Of a stretch of DNA of 58,833 bases, positions 8,803 to 18,002 are shown piece by piece. The position numbers were made by a program, and so were the translations under genes. The stretch's first letter is position 1; each line of letters begins with the position of its first letter. The notes under the pieces were generated by a model that saw only the letters and a program-made list of their open reading frames with translations, ran no database searches and was not told where the DNA came from. Source of the DNA: JAAELZ01 sp047639475 (GTDB taxonomy: Bacteria > Pseudomonadota > Gammaproteobacteria > Arenicellales > Poriferihabitantaceae); contig JBLIOD010000011.1 of the NCBI GenBank assembly GCA_047639475.1, positions 1 through 58,833 of the forward strand. The letters run 5' to 3'.

Positions 8803-10092
8803 TTAAGCGAATGGGTGCTTAACCACAATCGTATCATCACGTTCTGCACTGGTAGAAATAATATCAATATTGACGCCTAACAACTCTTGAATACGATCTA
8901 GGTAATTGCGTGCTTCTTGTGGCAAAGCATCTAAGCTGCGTGCACCTACAGTAGTCTCTGTCCAACCAGGCATTTCTTCGTATACTGGCACACATCGAGA
9001 AAAATCATCAGCACCATAAGGGGGGTGGCTTATCAACTTGCCATCTAACTCATATTTAGTGCATATTTTAAGCGTCTCTAAACCGTCTAAAACGTCCAGC
9101 TTAGTCACACATAAACTTGATAAACTGTTTGCTTCAGCGCTACGCCGTAAAGCAACCGCATCTAACCACCCACAGCGACGCGGTCGGCCAGTAGTCGCAC
9201 CAAATTCATGGCCTTTTTCGCCTAAAAACTGCCCTACTTCATCAAACAATTCTGTGGGAAAAGGACCTGAACCCACTCGTGTGGTATAGGCTTTAACAAT
9301 ACCAATCACATCATCGATATGCAGCGGACCGATACCTGTTCCACTGGCCGCAGCGGCGGCTGTTGTATTGGAAGAAGTCACATAAGGGTAGGTGCCATGG
9401 TCAATATCCAATAACATCCCCTGCGCGCCTTCAAACATCACTGATTTGCCATCTGCACGTAGAGTAGCTAACTCAGCGGCCACGTCGCCCACCATGTCTT
9501 TTATTTGTTCTCCTAGTGCCAAACTTGATGCTAATGTTTCTTCATAACTGACCGTTTCAACTTTAAAGAAGTGCCCTAAGACATGATTATGATAAGTCAT
9601 CACTTCTTTTAACTTATCTGCAAAATCAGAGGAATAGAGATCTTGTACTCTCAATCCTCTACGAGACACTTTGTCTTCGTAGGCTGGACCAATACCCCTG
9701 CCAGTGGTACCAATGGCTTTTTTGCCGCGTGCCGCTTCTCGGGCCATGTCTAATGCAACGTGATAGGGCATGATTACCGGGCAAGCCGGGCTAACCATCA
9801 GCCTATTTTTTATTGCGACGCCACGTGCTTCGAGCTCATCAATTTCTTTAATTAGTTGCACAGGACTTAATACCACGCCATTGCCAATTAAACAGGCAAC
9901 GCCTTCTCTCATTGCGCCGGATGGAATCAAATGTAGTACTGTTTTTTCGCCGTTGATAACCAAAGTATGTCCGGCATTATGCCCACCTTGAAAGCGAGCA
10001 ACTGCATCGGCTTTATCCATCAGTAAGTCAACGACTTTTCCTTTGCCTTCATCTCCCCACTGGGTTCCAACGAGCACTACGTTTTTTGACAT
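8803..10092 (-). CDS. purA: Adenylosuccinate synthetase
   Basis: A 429-residue enzyme that joins IMP and aspartate with GTP, the first committed step to AMP. The N-terminal GTQWGDEGKGKVVD contains the catalytic Asp and P-loop-like glycine segment; GHNAGHT, the IMP-binding TTGRGIGPAYEDK and QGMLLDIDHGTYPYVT blocks are all present, and TTGRPRRCGWLD lies in the C-terminal half. Length equals that of E. coli PurA (432). It is the last gene of the hflK-hflC-DUF2065-purA group. Confidence 0.98.
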   Translation of the reverse strand: MSKNVVLVGTQWGDEGKGKVVDLLMDKADAVARFQGGHNAGHTLVINGEKTVLHLIPSGAMREGVACLIGNGVVLSPVQLIKEIDELEARGVAIKNRLMVSPACPVIMPYHVALDMAREAARGKKAIGTTGRGIGPAYEDKVSRRGLRVQDLYSSDFADKLKEVMTYHNHVLGHFFKVETVSYEETLASSLALGEQIKDMVGDVAAELATLRADGKSVMFEGAQGMLLDIDHGTYPYVTSSNTTAAAAASGTGIGPLHIDDVIGIVKAYTTRVGSGPFPTELFDEVGQFLGEKGHEFGATTGRPRRCGWLDAVALRRSAEANSLSSLCVTKLDVLDGLETLKICTKYELDGKLISHPPYGADDFSRCVPVYEEMPGWTETTVGARSLDALPQEARNYLDRIQELLGVNIDIISTSAERDDTIVVKHPFA

Positions 10093-10135
10093 CTTAAAGT
10101 CTCTTCTTTTATGGGCCGATAAACAGCCAATGGTA

Positions 10136-10321
10136 TTACGCTATATATAAAATGAACAACCCAAGGGCGATAGACACCATCCCTGCCATTCTAAGTTGTT
10201 GGTCGGGCATCGCTTGTACTTGCGCTAGAAAGCGTTTGAACGCTTCAGGAGAAGCAAGTGGCATCAAGCCTTCAAACACCAAATATAAACCAAACGCCGC
10301 TAAGAATAACTTCCAGTCCAT
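10136..10321 (-). CDS. DUF2065 family small membrane protein (YjeT-like)
   Basis: A 61-residue protein with two hydrophobic segments (about 4-22, LFLAAFGLYLVFEGLMPLA, and 44-60, MAGMVSIALGLFILYIA) joined by a short polar loop. Size, topology and position between hflC and purA match the DUF2065/YjeT family of gammaproteobacteria. The function is unknown. The gap to purA is 43 bases and to hflC 25 bases. Confidence 0.9.
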   Translation of the reverse strand: MDWKLFLAAFGLYLVFEGLMPLASPEAFKRFLAQVQAMPDQQLRMAGMVSIALGLFILYIA

Positions 10322-10346
10322 CTTAGCGGCTTAGGCGAGTAACCAA

Positions 10347-11222
10347 TTACTGAGTGCCTGGCTTAGAGTTACGCAGGTACTGCATGAACTCCGAGTTAGG
10401 GTCAACTATGAATAAATCAGATTTACTGTTAAACGTATTCTGGTAAGCATCTAAACTTTTGTAGAATTTAAAAAATTCTTTATCTTTCGTAAATGCTGCA
10501 GCATAAATCATGGTTGCTTCTGCATCTCCCGCACCCTTAGTTTGCTCTGCATCTCTGCGCGCTTCTGCTAGCAAAATTTGGCGTTGTCTGTCCGCGTCAG
10601 CCCGAATACGTTCAGCTGCTTCACCGCCTTGCGCGCGCAACTCTTTGGCCACACGTTCTCGTTCTGCGCGCATTCGGTTATAGACCGTTTCACTGATGGC
10701 TGGATCTAAGTCAACACGTTTTAACCTGATATCCAATACCTCGATACCCAGGCTTTGCGCTTCTTCGTCCATAGAGTTTCGCACTAGGTCCATAATTTGG
10801 ATACGGTCACCTGATACTACGTCCTGCACTGAGCGCTTACCAACCTGAACACGGATGGCATCATTAACCCGTTGTGATAGTCGTGAGCGAGCCGCAATTT
10901 TTGAGCCGTTAAGACGAATGTAATATTCTCTAACATCATGTATCCGCCACTTCACAAAAGAGTCGATCTGTAAATTCTTCTTCTCTTTGGTTAAGAAGCT
11001 TTCAGGAACGGCATCCATCGTTTGCACACGGGCGTCAAAATACTGAACGGTGTTAACGAATGGCCATTTAAAATGATAGCCAGGTTCGTCGTCCGAACGG
11101 ATTATTTCGCCAAAGCGAAAGACAATGGCTTTTTCACGTTCATCGACCGTGTAAAAAGACAGACTAAATACCGCGACCAGAATTAATGCCAGTGCGACTA
11201 AGATAACTTTTACACCTTTCAT
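10347..11222 (-). CDS. hflC: HflC, FtsH protease modulator
   Basis: A 291-residue inner-membrane protein with one N-terminal membrane anchor (about 5-24) and a periplasmic SPFH/band-7 domain (YTVDEREKAIVFRFGEI onwards), then a long charged coiled coil (about 185-235). With HflK it builds a cage around the FtsH protease and modulates turnover of membrane proteins and CII-type regulators. The start overlaps the hflK stop by four bases, so the two are translationally coupled and made in equal amounts. Confidence 0.97.
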   Translation of the reverse strand: MKGVKVILVALALILVAVFSLSFYTVDEREKAIVFRFGEIIRSDDEPGYHFKWPFVNTVQYFDARVQTMDAVPESFLTKEKKNLQIDSFVKWRIHDVREYYIRLNGSKIAARSRLSQRVNDAIRVQVGKRSVQDVVSGDRIQIMDLVRNSMDEEAQSLGIEVLDIRLKRVDLDPAISETVYNRMRAERERVAKELRAQGGEAAERIRADADRQRQILLAEARRDAEQTKGAGDAEATMIYAAAFTKDKEFFKFYKSLDAYQNTFNSKSDLFIVDPNSEFMQYLRNSKPGTQ

Positions 11223-12460
11223 CGTATTGTACTCCGAGTGGTTGAACGGCCAGATCTTGCTGAATTGTCCCCGTTAAAATCTCCTAATTGGTTAGCGCTG
11301 GAACCTTGACCTGCACTGCCACTTTGCCTGGCGGAGGTTGAGCCACTATTACCCGTCGCATTTTGTATCATCTTGTCTAATGGCAGGTACATCACGTTAT
11401 TACTAGATGACTGATCAATGACCATTTTACTGGTATTACTCAATACACTTTGCATCGCGTCAATATACATACGATCTCGTGTCACAACTGGGGCTTTTTC
11501 GTACTCAGCTCGAACCAGATCAAAACGACCAGCCTCACCTTGGGCATCAGCGATGATACTGGCTTTATAGCCATCTGCTTCTTCTTTAATACGCGCAGCC
11601 ATACCACGAGAGCGTGGAATGATATCGTTAGCGTAAGCCTCAGCCAGGTTGATCAAACGTTGCTCATCTTCCCGTGCTCGAACTGCGTCATCAAAGGCGT
11701 CTTTAACTTGACTCGGTGGTTGAGCATTTTGCATCTCTACCGAGCGAATATTAATACCCGTTTCGTAGCGGTCTAATATTTGTTGCAATAACACCTTGGT
11801 TTCAGCCGCGATTTGCGCCCGTCCTTCGGTAATTGCAAAATCCATACTGTTGTGCCCGACTATCTCACGTACCGCACTTTCGGTGGCTTGACGTACCACC
11901 ACTTCAACAGAGTCGCCAACATTAAACAGTAAATCAGTAGGTGATTTAATATCAAACTGCACCGCAAACGCGATATCGATGATGTTTTCATCTTCAGTCA
12001 ACATCAACGCTTCCTTAGGAACCGTTCCTCCGCGTGATCTGTAACCTACTTCCACCGTATTAACGTTTTGGATATTAATAACATTCACGCTATCAATAGG
12101 AGAAGGGAATCGCCAGTGCAACCCCGCTCCAGTAGTACGATTTTCTTGACCAAAACGTAATTCAACGCCCTGCTCACCTTGGTTAACTTTATAAAACCCG
12201 CTGAATAGCCAGAAACCGAGCGCGACGATACTCGCTACCACTATCATGCCCGTGTTTAAGCCAGCACCGGGAGTTTGGCCACTGCTGTCGTTGCCGCCAC
12301 GACTACCACCGCCGCCTCCGCCAAACGATTTGCTTAGCCGCTCTTTAGCGTCACGAAAAACCTGATCTAGATCAGGCGGGCCTTGTTGCTGGCCTTTACG
12401 TTTACCCCAAGGATCATTTGGGTCTTTGTCACCACCCGAACCGGGTTCATTCCAAGGCAT
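11219..12460 (-). CDS. hflK: HflK, FtsH protease modulator
   Basis: A 413-residue partner of HflC. A Gly/Asn-rich cytoplasmic N-terminus (MPWNEPGSGGDKDPNDPWG and a GGGGGS stretch near residue 47) precedes one membrane segment (about 72-93) and a band-7 domain with VNQGEQGVELRFG. The C-terminal about 50 residues are Ser/Gly/Asn/Arg-rich and low-complexity, typical of HflK tails. It is the first gene of the group; no obvious promoter was pinned down in the 149 bases between it and the trpF stop. Confidence 0.96.
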   Translation of the reverse strand: MPWNEPGSGGDKDPNDPWGKRKGQQQGPPDLDQVFRDAKERLSKSFGGGGGGSRGGNDSSGQTPGAGLNTGMIVVASIVALGFWLFSGFYKVNQGEQGVELRFGQENRTTGAGLHWRFPSPIDSVNVINIQNVNTVEVGYRSRGGTVPKEALMLTEDENIIDIAFAVQFDIKSPTDLLFNVGDSVEVVVRQATESAVREIVGHNSMDFAITEGRAQIAAETKVLLQQILDRYETGINIRSVEMQNAQPPSQVKDAFDDAVRAREDEQRLINLAEAYANDIIPRSRGMAARIKEEADGYKASIIADAQGEAGRFDLVRAEYEKAPVVTRDRMYIDAMQSVLSNTSKMVIDQSSSNNVMYLPLDKMIQNATGNSGSTSARQSGSAGQGSSANQLGDFNGDNSARSGRSTTRSTIR

Positions 12461-12609
12461 GTTTTTTCCTCTTTTATGGATTTAAATTGATGTTCAAATT
12501 ATATCATGTGCAAAGCCAAGTGAAGATGACTTAAGCGCTTATTTGTTAGGTCTGAGTCATTTATATTGGGGCAGATTCACAAGCTTCAATTGCCCGTTAA
12601 TGCAGATCG

Positions 12610-13233
12610 TTACTTTATTCTTGCCAAGGCTGCAAACAAGCTACAGACTTTATCCGCATCTTTTATGCCCGGCCGCGCTTCCAATGCGCTGCTCAAGTCA
12701 ATTGAGCGAATGCCTGACTGGGTTACCGCTTCAGCAATTGTCAGATTAGTTAAACCGCCTGCCAATATTAGCCGATGGTCGTTAACACCACGTGCGCGCT
12801 GCCAATCAAAACTCTTTCCTGTGCCGCCAACAATGCCCTTCACATAAGTATCCAACAATAAGCCGCTGGCGCTGTTATAACGTTGGACTTGTTCCGCGAG
12901 ATCGACGTCATCTGCCATTCTTAGTGCTTTAACGTAGGGTACCCCGAACTGCTCACAGAACGCTGGCGTTTCTGTTCCATGAAACTGTAGCATGTCTACC
13001 CGAGTTTGCTCGAGAATATTTTCGATGAATTCCACTTCGGGATCAACCACTACCGCCACTGACTTACATAAAGGGTTAATCGATTTAACAATTTCGGCTC
13101 CGGCAGCGAGCGTGGTGCCGCGTGGACTTTTATTGTAAAAAACGATGCCTATCGCATCAGCCCCCAAATCAGATGCCAATATGGCGTCTTCCACACGGGT
13201 CATACCACAGACTTTTATACGTACACGATTCAT
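12610..13233 (-). CDS. trpF: Phosphoribosylanthranilate isomerase
   Basis: A 207-residue TIM-barrel enzyme of tryptophan synthesis that isomerises phosphoribosylanthranilate to CdRP. The N-terminal KVCGMTRVEDA carries the catalytic Cys; QFHGTETPAFCEQ and LAGGLTNLTIAEA (phosphate binding) are present, and the catalytic Asp is in LLDTYVKG. It follows truA by nine bases, a gammaproteobacterial truA-trpF order, but trpB/trpA do not follow: hflK does. Confidence 0.95.
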   Translation of the reverse strand: MNRVRIKVCGMTRVEDAILASDLGADAIGIVFYNKSPRGTTLAAGAEIVKSINPLCKSVAVVVDPEVEFIENILEQTRVDMLQFHGTETPAFCEQFGVPYVKALRMADDVDLAEQVQRYNSASGLLLDTYVKGIVGGTGKSFDWQRARGVNDHRLILAGGLTNLTIAEAVTQSGIRSIDLSSALEARPGIKDADKVCSLFAALARIK

Positions 13234-13242
13234 GCGATTAGT

Positions 13243-14022
13243 TTACCAAAAGCGCGGCGACTGTAGTGGCTCAGGTAAGCCAAATTCATTGGGATATTCA
13301 ATATGGGTTAAATACAAGCCAAAGGGAGGTGCTGTCACACCTCCTTGAGTACGGTCTTTCGATGCCAATACTTCTTGTGCCCACGTAACGGGCGCTTCTT
13401 GCGCACCAATTTTGCACAGAACCCCCATCATATTACGCACCATGTGATGCAGGAATCCGGTGGCACAAACATCGATAACTACCCATTCATTGTGTCTCTC
13501 AATATCGATGGAAACCATGAGTTTAACGGGATCCATAGATTGGCAACTACTTGCTCGGTAGGCACTAAAATCATGCTTGCCTAACAAACTGTTGGCTGCT
13601 TGTTGCATTAGTGTGTGATCTAGGCTCCGGTAATCCCAAGTTACTTTTTTATCAAATAAGCTGGGCTTAACTGCCCGATTCAGAATGATGTATCTGTAGC
13701 TGCGTTTCATCGCTGAAAAGCGCGCGTGAAATGCCTCCGCGACTTCAGCTATCCAAACCACACTTACACCGTCAGTCAGCTTGGTATTGATACCCCGTAA
13801 CCAGTTCCTTGGTTCACGGTGTTTGTCAGTATCAAAATGAAAAACTTGGCCACTGGCGTGGACATTGGTATCGGTTCTACCTGCAACCGTCACCACTATC
13901 GCTTCATCGGCAACCGATGAGATGGCACCTTCAACGGCACGCTGCACAGTGGCCACACCCACTTGGGTTTGCCAGCCACAAAACAAGCTACCATCATATT
14001 CAACTCTGGCTACATAACGCAT
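13243..14022 (-). CDS. truA: tRNA pseudouridine(38-40) synthase
   Basis: A 259-residue enzyme that makes pseudouridine at positions 38-40 of the tRNA anticodon arm. The catalytic Asp lies in VAGRTDTNVHASGQV near residue 51; YDGSLFCGWQ at the N-terminus and FLHHMVRNMMGVL in the second domain are family signatures. It is the first gene of truA-trpF and begins 69 bases after the fba stop, just downstream of the fba terminator, so it needs its own promoter. Confidence 0.97.
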   Translation of the reverse strand: MRYVARVEYDGSLFCGWQTQVGVATVQRAVEGAISSVADEAIVVTVAGRTDTNVHASGQVFHFDTDKHREPRNWLRGINTKLTDGVSVVWIAEVAEAFHARFSAMKRSYRYIILNRAVKPSLFDKKVTWDYRSLDHTLMQQAANSLLGKHDFSAYRASSCQSMDPVKLMVSIDIERHNEWVVIDVCATGFLHHMVRNMMGVLCKIGAQEAPVTWAQEVLASKDRTQGGVTAPPFGLYLTHIEYPNEFGLPEPLQSPRFW

Positions 14023-14045
14023 TGATTAATTCTGTCTCTCAGAAA

Positions 14046-14069
14046 AAAGGCGGCTTGGAGGCCGCCTTT
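14046..14069 (-). terminator. Rho-independent terminator after fba
   Basis: A perfect 9-bp stem AAAGGCGGC / GCCGCCTTT with a six-base loop. On the minus strand the right arm runs into TTTTTTCT, giving a strong intrinsic terminator 22 bases after the fba stop. Confidence 0.9.
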
Positions 14070-14090
14070 GATCGAATAAGATTTAAAAAC

Positions 14091-15155
14091 CTAAACGATT
14101 TTTGGGTCTAACTCACCTGAGGCATAACGCTCTGTCATCTCTTCAAGGTTCATCGGCTTAATTTTTGGCCCATTTCCTGCCGTTCCAAACGCTTCATAGC
14201 GCGCAATGCAAATATCTCTCATTGCGTTGGTTGCGGCTTTTAAATATTTACGTGGATCAAATTCAGCTGGGTTTTCAGCGAAAAACTGTCGAATAGCGCC
14301 AGTTGATGCCATTCGCAAATCGGTATCAATGTTCACTTTTCGAACACCGTGTTTGATGCCTTCAACAATTTCTTCAACGGGTACGCCGTAGGTTTCACCC
14401 ATCGCGCCACCATGTGAATTGATAATCTTTAACCAATCTTGTGGCACCGATGAAGAACCGTGCATAACCAAATGCGTATCAGGAATGCGCGCGTGGATCG
14501 CTTTTACTTGATCAATGGCCAAAATATCACCTGTTGGTGGACGTGTGAATTTGTACGCACCATGAGATGTTCCTATTGCAATCGCAAGCGCATCTACGCC
14601 TGTTTTAGAGACGAAATCGGCCGCTTCTTCTGGATCTGTCAATAACTGACTATGATCGAGTACGCCTTCTGCGCCTACTCCGTCCTCTTCACCAGCCAGC
14701 CCGGTCTCAAGCGACCCCAGACAACCTAACTCACCTTCTACTGAAACGCCGCAAGAGTGTGCCATTTCTACAGACTGCTTAGTGACCGCAACATTGTATT
14801 CGTAACTAGACGGTGTCTTGCCATCCGCTTCAAGTGAACCATCCATCATGACGGACGAAAACCCAAGTTGAATTGAACGTTGGCAAACCGCAGGCGAAGT
14901 GCCATGATCTTGGTGAACGCAAACAGGTACATCTGGCCACTGCTCAACAGCAGCTTGAATAAGGTGGCGTAAAAATGGCGCGCCAGCGTAGGCACGTGCA
15001 CCAGCTGAAGCTTGCACAATGACCGGTGAGCTGGTCTGCTGAGCCGCATGCATGATGGCGTGCATTTGCTCCATATTATTAACGTTATACGCGGGCACAC
15101 CATATTGATGCTCTGCAGCGTGATCTAACAATTGACGTAATGAAATAATTGCCAT
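14091..15155 (-). CDS. fba: Fructose-bisphosphate aldolase, class II
   Basis: A 354-residue zinc aldolase of the class II Calvin-cycle-type (CbbA-like) subfamily; it cleaves fructose-1,6-bisphosphate to DHAP and glyceraldehyde-3-phosphate. Zinc-binding HQDHGTSPA near residue 80, the metal/phosphate motif LVMHGSSSVPQ, and the C-terminal phosphate loop VRKVNIDTDLRMA are visible. The N-terminal YNVNNMEQMHAI is typical. It is the last gene of pgk-pyk-fba, 38 bases after pyk, and is followed by a strong terminator. Confidence 0.97.
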   Translation of the reverse strand: MAIISLRQLLDHAAEHQYGVPAYNVNNMEQMHAIMHAAQQTSSPVIVQASAGARAYAGAPFLRHLIQAAVEQWPDVPVCVHQDHGTSPAVCQRSIQLGFSSVMMDGSLEADGKTPSSYEYNVAVTKQSVEMAHSCGVSVEGELGCLGSLETGLAGEEDGVGAEGVLDHSQLLTDPEEAADFVSKTGVDALAIAIGTSHGAYKFTRPPTGDILAIDQVKAIHARIPDTHLVMHGSSSVPQDWLKIINSHGGAMGETYGVPVEEIVEGIKHGVRKVNIDTDLRMASTGAIRQFFAENPAEFDPRKYLKAATNAMRDICIARYEAFGTAGNGPKIKPMNLEEMTERYASGELDPKIV

Positions 15156-15193
15156 GTTTAAGTTCCTCTTTATCTCTTTAAATTTGAATAAGT

Positions 15194-16624
15194 TTATTGT
15201 AACGCGACTTCACCGACGCGCACTATTTTCATCGTATTAGTACGCCCTTTTACCGAAGAATCGCCGCGGGTAATAATAATTTGTTCGCCATCTGCCACGA
15301 AGCCAGATTTTTTTAGGGATTCAACTGCCGCTCGGTTAATGCCCGACGACTGCCACTGAGTGACATCGAATGAAATTGGCTCCACGCCTCGGTACATACA
15401 AATTTTTCTCGCCGCATTCGGACTACGGGTCATTGCGAAAATCGGTGTATAAGCATTGGTACGGGACATCAATAATGCCGTTCTGCCAGATTCTGTCAAT
15501 GCAATAATGGCCGCTACTGAAAAATGTTTTGCTGTGAACATTGTGGACATCGCGATAGATTCTTCCGCGTTGCCAAACTCTACGCCCATCACATATTCTG
15601 TTGCATGACCGTCCTCTCCCTCAGAACCGATACAAATACGGTGCATCGCTTCGATCACTTTTACCGGATATTTACCTACAGCCGTCTCGGCGGATAACAT
15701 TACCGCGTCAGTACCGTCTAGGACCGCATTTGCCACGTCGGAAACTTCAGCACGGGTAGGCAACGGGCTTTCAACCATTGACTGCATCATTTGTGTTGCA
15801 GTAATCGCCACTCGATTAGCTTCTCTGGCTTTACGGATTAATAGTTTTTGAACGCTAGGCAAGTTTTCATCACCAATCTCTACCCCTAAATCACCGCGCG
15901 CAATCATAATCACGTCGGTGTCTTTGATAATTTGATCGATATTATCTAGCGCTTCTTTGCGCTCTATTTTCGCGACAATTGCCGCCTCGCTGCCCAAGCC
16001 ACGCATTAGACCACGTGCTATATGGATGTCCTTTGCATCTCTGACAAACGAGATGGCCAAGTAGTCTACGTCTAATTTAGCAGCGAGTTTAATATCTACT
16101 TTGTCCTTTGCCGTTAAGGCCCCTGCCGATAAGCCGCCGCCTTGCAGGTTAATACCTTTGTTATTGGATAGCTTGCCGCCAATGACAACTTTGGTATGAA
16201 TCTCTGTCGCTGTCAGCTCAGTTACTTCTAGAGCAATGTTGCCATCATCTAAGATTAATACGTTGCCAGGCTTTACATCGTTAACCAATTCTTGATAGGA
16301 AATACCGACTGCTTCTTGATACCCTTGGTTTTTATCCAAAGTGGTGCTTAAAGTAAACTTGTCTCCCTCGCTTAGCACGACTGACTCATTCTTAAAACGT
16401 TCTATGCGGATTTTTGGACCCTGCAAGTCGCCCAGAACCGCTACCGTTATGCCGAGTTCATTCGCCACTTCACGCACCAATTCAACACGCATGGTATGCT
16501 CCTCAGGGTCACCATGCGAAAAATTGATGCGCACCACGTTGACGCCTGCTTTGATCAATTGCGTCATCACCGCTTTGTCGTCGGTTGCCGGCCCTAAAGA
16601 TGCCACTATTTTTGTTCTTCTCAT
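15194..16624 (-). CDS. pyk: Pyruvate kinase
   Basis: A 476-residue glycolytic kinase converting PEP and ADP to pyruvate and ATP. N-terminal RRTKIVASLGPATDD and VNVVRINFSHGDPEEH, the active-site block VMIARGDLGVEIG, and the metal/lysine segment IVAKIERKEALDNIDQI are all present, followed by the C-terminal regulatory domain (about 350-476). It lies between pgk (57 bases upstream) and fba (38 bases downstream) in one apparent operon. Confidence 0.97.
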   Translation of the reverse strand: MRRTKIVASLGPATDDKAVMTQLIKAGVNVVRINFSHGDPEEHTMRVELVREVANELGITVAVLGDLQGPKIRIERFKNESVVLSEGDKFTLSTTLDKNQGYQEAVGISYQELVNDVKPGNVLILDDGNIALEVTELTATEIHTKVVIGGKLSNNKGINLQGGGLSAGALTAKDKVDIKLAAKLDVDYLAISFVRDAKDIHIARGLMRGLGSEAAIVAKIERKEALDNIDQIIKDTDVIMIARGDLGVEIGDENLPSVQKLLIRKAREANRVAITATQMMQSMVESPLPTRAEVSDVANAVLDGTDAVMLSAETAVGKYPVKVIEAMHRICIGSEGEDGHATEYVMGVEFGNAEESIAMSTMFTAKHFSVAAIIALTESGRTALLMSRTNAYTPIFAMTRSPNAARKICMYRGVEPISFDVTQWQSSGINRAAVESLKKSGFVADGEQIIITRGDSSVKGRTNTMKIVRVGEVALQ

Positions 16625-16681
16625 TATGTCCTTATTTTACATTTTATTGCGATGATATGCCGGGCAGATAGGCATTAAACA

Positions 16682-17863
16682 CTAAGTAATGGCGCGCTCA
16701 GTTAACATTTGCACCGCAGGGAGTTCTTTGCCTTCTAGGAATTCTAAAAATGCACCGCCGCCTGTTGAGATATACGACACTTGTTCACCGATATTGTACT
16801 TATCAACCGCTGCCAAGGTATCACCACCGCCTGCAATTGAAAATGCTGACGATGCTGCAATGGCTTTGCCTAGCGCTTTAGTGCCATTGCCAAATTGATC
16901 AAATTCAAATACTCCCACTGGGCCGTTCCACACAATGGTACCTGCAGTACTCATCAGTTGCGCAAATCGCTCACTGGTCTCAGGGCCAATATCAAAAATC
17001 ATATCGTCGTCTTGCACATCTTCGACCCGCTTTACAGTAGCAACAGCAGATTCTGAAAACTCCTTGCCCACTACCACATCAGTCGGCACGGGAATTTCAC
17101 CGCCTTTATCTTTCGCTGCTTGCATTAGACGCTGAGCTTCAACGATTAAGTCTGTTTCTAGCAGTGACTTGCCCACGTTATGACCTGCAGCAGCGATAAA
17201 GGTATTCGCGATACCACCGCCTGGAATCAATTGATCGACCTTTAGAGATAGCGCCTCTAATACCGTTAGTTTTGTCGACACCTTTGAACCGCCTACTATT
17301 GCGACCATGGGGCGTTTCGGCGCATCAAGCGCTAGACCCAACGCCTCAAGTTCATTAGAAAACAAAGGCCCCGCACAAACTTTAGGCGCATGCACTCCCA
17401 CACCGTTTGTGGACGCTTGCGCGCGGTGCGCAGTACCAAAAGCATCCATTACATAAATATCGCATAAAGCGGCGTATTGTTTAGATAACTGCTCATCGTT
17501 GGCCTTTTCACCTGGATTAAAGCGCACGTTTTCGAGCAATGTCACCTGGCCATCAACTAGCGCTGGCTCTACTTCCAAGTAATTAGTATTTAACGCCACT
17601 GATTGACCTAGTTTTTCACTTAAATAATGTGCAACTGGAAGCAAAGAATTGCTCTCGTCAGGTTCGCCTTCAGTTGGGCGCCCCATATGCGACATCAGCA
17701 TAACCTTCGCGCCTGCCTTTATAGCCGCTGTGATAGTTGGAATTGATGCGTCAATGCGTTTAGCAGAACTAACCACGCCATTTCTAACCGGCACATTCAA
17801 ATCTTGGCGGATAAGTACGCGTTGGCCCTGGAGGGCAAGGTCAGACATTTTAGTGATGGTCAT
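16682..17863 (-). CDS. pgk: Phosphoglycerate kinase
   Basis: A 393-residue two-domain glycolytic enzyme moving phosphate from 1,3-bisphosphoglycerate to ADP. RVLIRQDLNVPV, LMSHMGRPTEGEPD and LLENVRFNPGEKAND in the N-domain bind phosphoglycerate; VAIVGGSKVSTKL and AGGGDTLAAVDK in the C-domain bind nucleotide. It is the first gene of pgk-pyk-fba. A terminator for gap lies upstream, so the A/T-rich 73 bases between that hairpin and the ATG must hold the promoter. Confidence 0.98.
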   Translation of the reverse strand: MTITKMSDLALQGQRVLIRQDLNVPVRNGVVSSAKRIDASIPTITAAIKAGAKVMLMSHMGRPTEGEPDESNSLLPVAHYLSEKLGQSVALNTNYLEVEPALVDGQVTLLENVRFNPGEKANDEQLSKQYAALCDIYVMDAFGTAHRAQASTNGVGVHAPKVCAGPLFSNELEALGLALDAPKRPMVAIVGGSKVSTKLTVLEALSLKVDQLIPGGGIANTFIAAAGHNVGKSLLETDLIVEAQRLMQAAKDKGGEIPVPTDVVVGKEFSESAVATVKRVEDVQDDDMIFDIGPETSERFAQLMSTAGTIVWNGPVGVFEFDQFGNGTKALGKAIAASSAFSIAGGGDTLAAVDKYNIGEQVSYISTGGGAFLEFLEGKELPAVQMLTERAIT

Positions 17864-17888
17864 ATCAATATAAACCCTTATTTATCAG

Positions 17889-17909
17889 TTAGATATTTAG
17901 ATTATCTAA
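17889..17909. promoter_or_regulatory. Palindrome in the pgk upstream region
   Basis: TTAGATA, seven bases, TATCTAA lies 26 bases upstream of the pgk start inside the only stretch that can hold the pgk promoter. It may be an operator or chance symmetry in A/T-rich DNA. Confidence 0.25.
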
Positions 17910-17936
17910 TTTTATTTATTAAGATGTATTTCGCCA

Positions 17937-17972
17937 ACCAAAATGGGCTGCTCAACGAGCAGCCCATTTGGT
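17937..17972 (-). terminator. Terminator hairpin after gap
   Basis: A 13-bp perfect stem (AAATGGGCTGCTC / GAGCAGCCCATTT, three-base loop) extended by ACCA/TGGT with one bulged A. It starts 31 bases after the gap stop. The minus-strand tail is TTTTGGTT, so the T-tract is short, but the stem is very stable. Confidence 0.75.
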
Positions 17973-18002
17973 ATTAGAATAATGAAGCGCCTTAGTAAGG
18001 TC

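Noticed and set aside
12610..14022. Start of a trp operon
   Set aside because: trpF follows truA but no trpB or trpA is present; hflK comes next.
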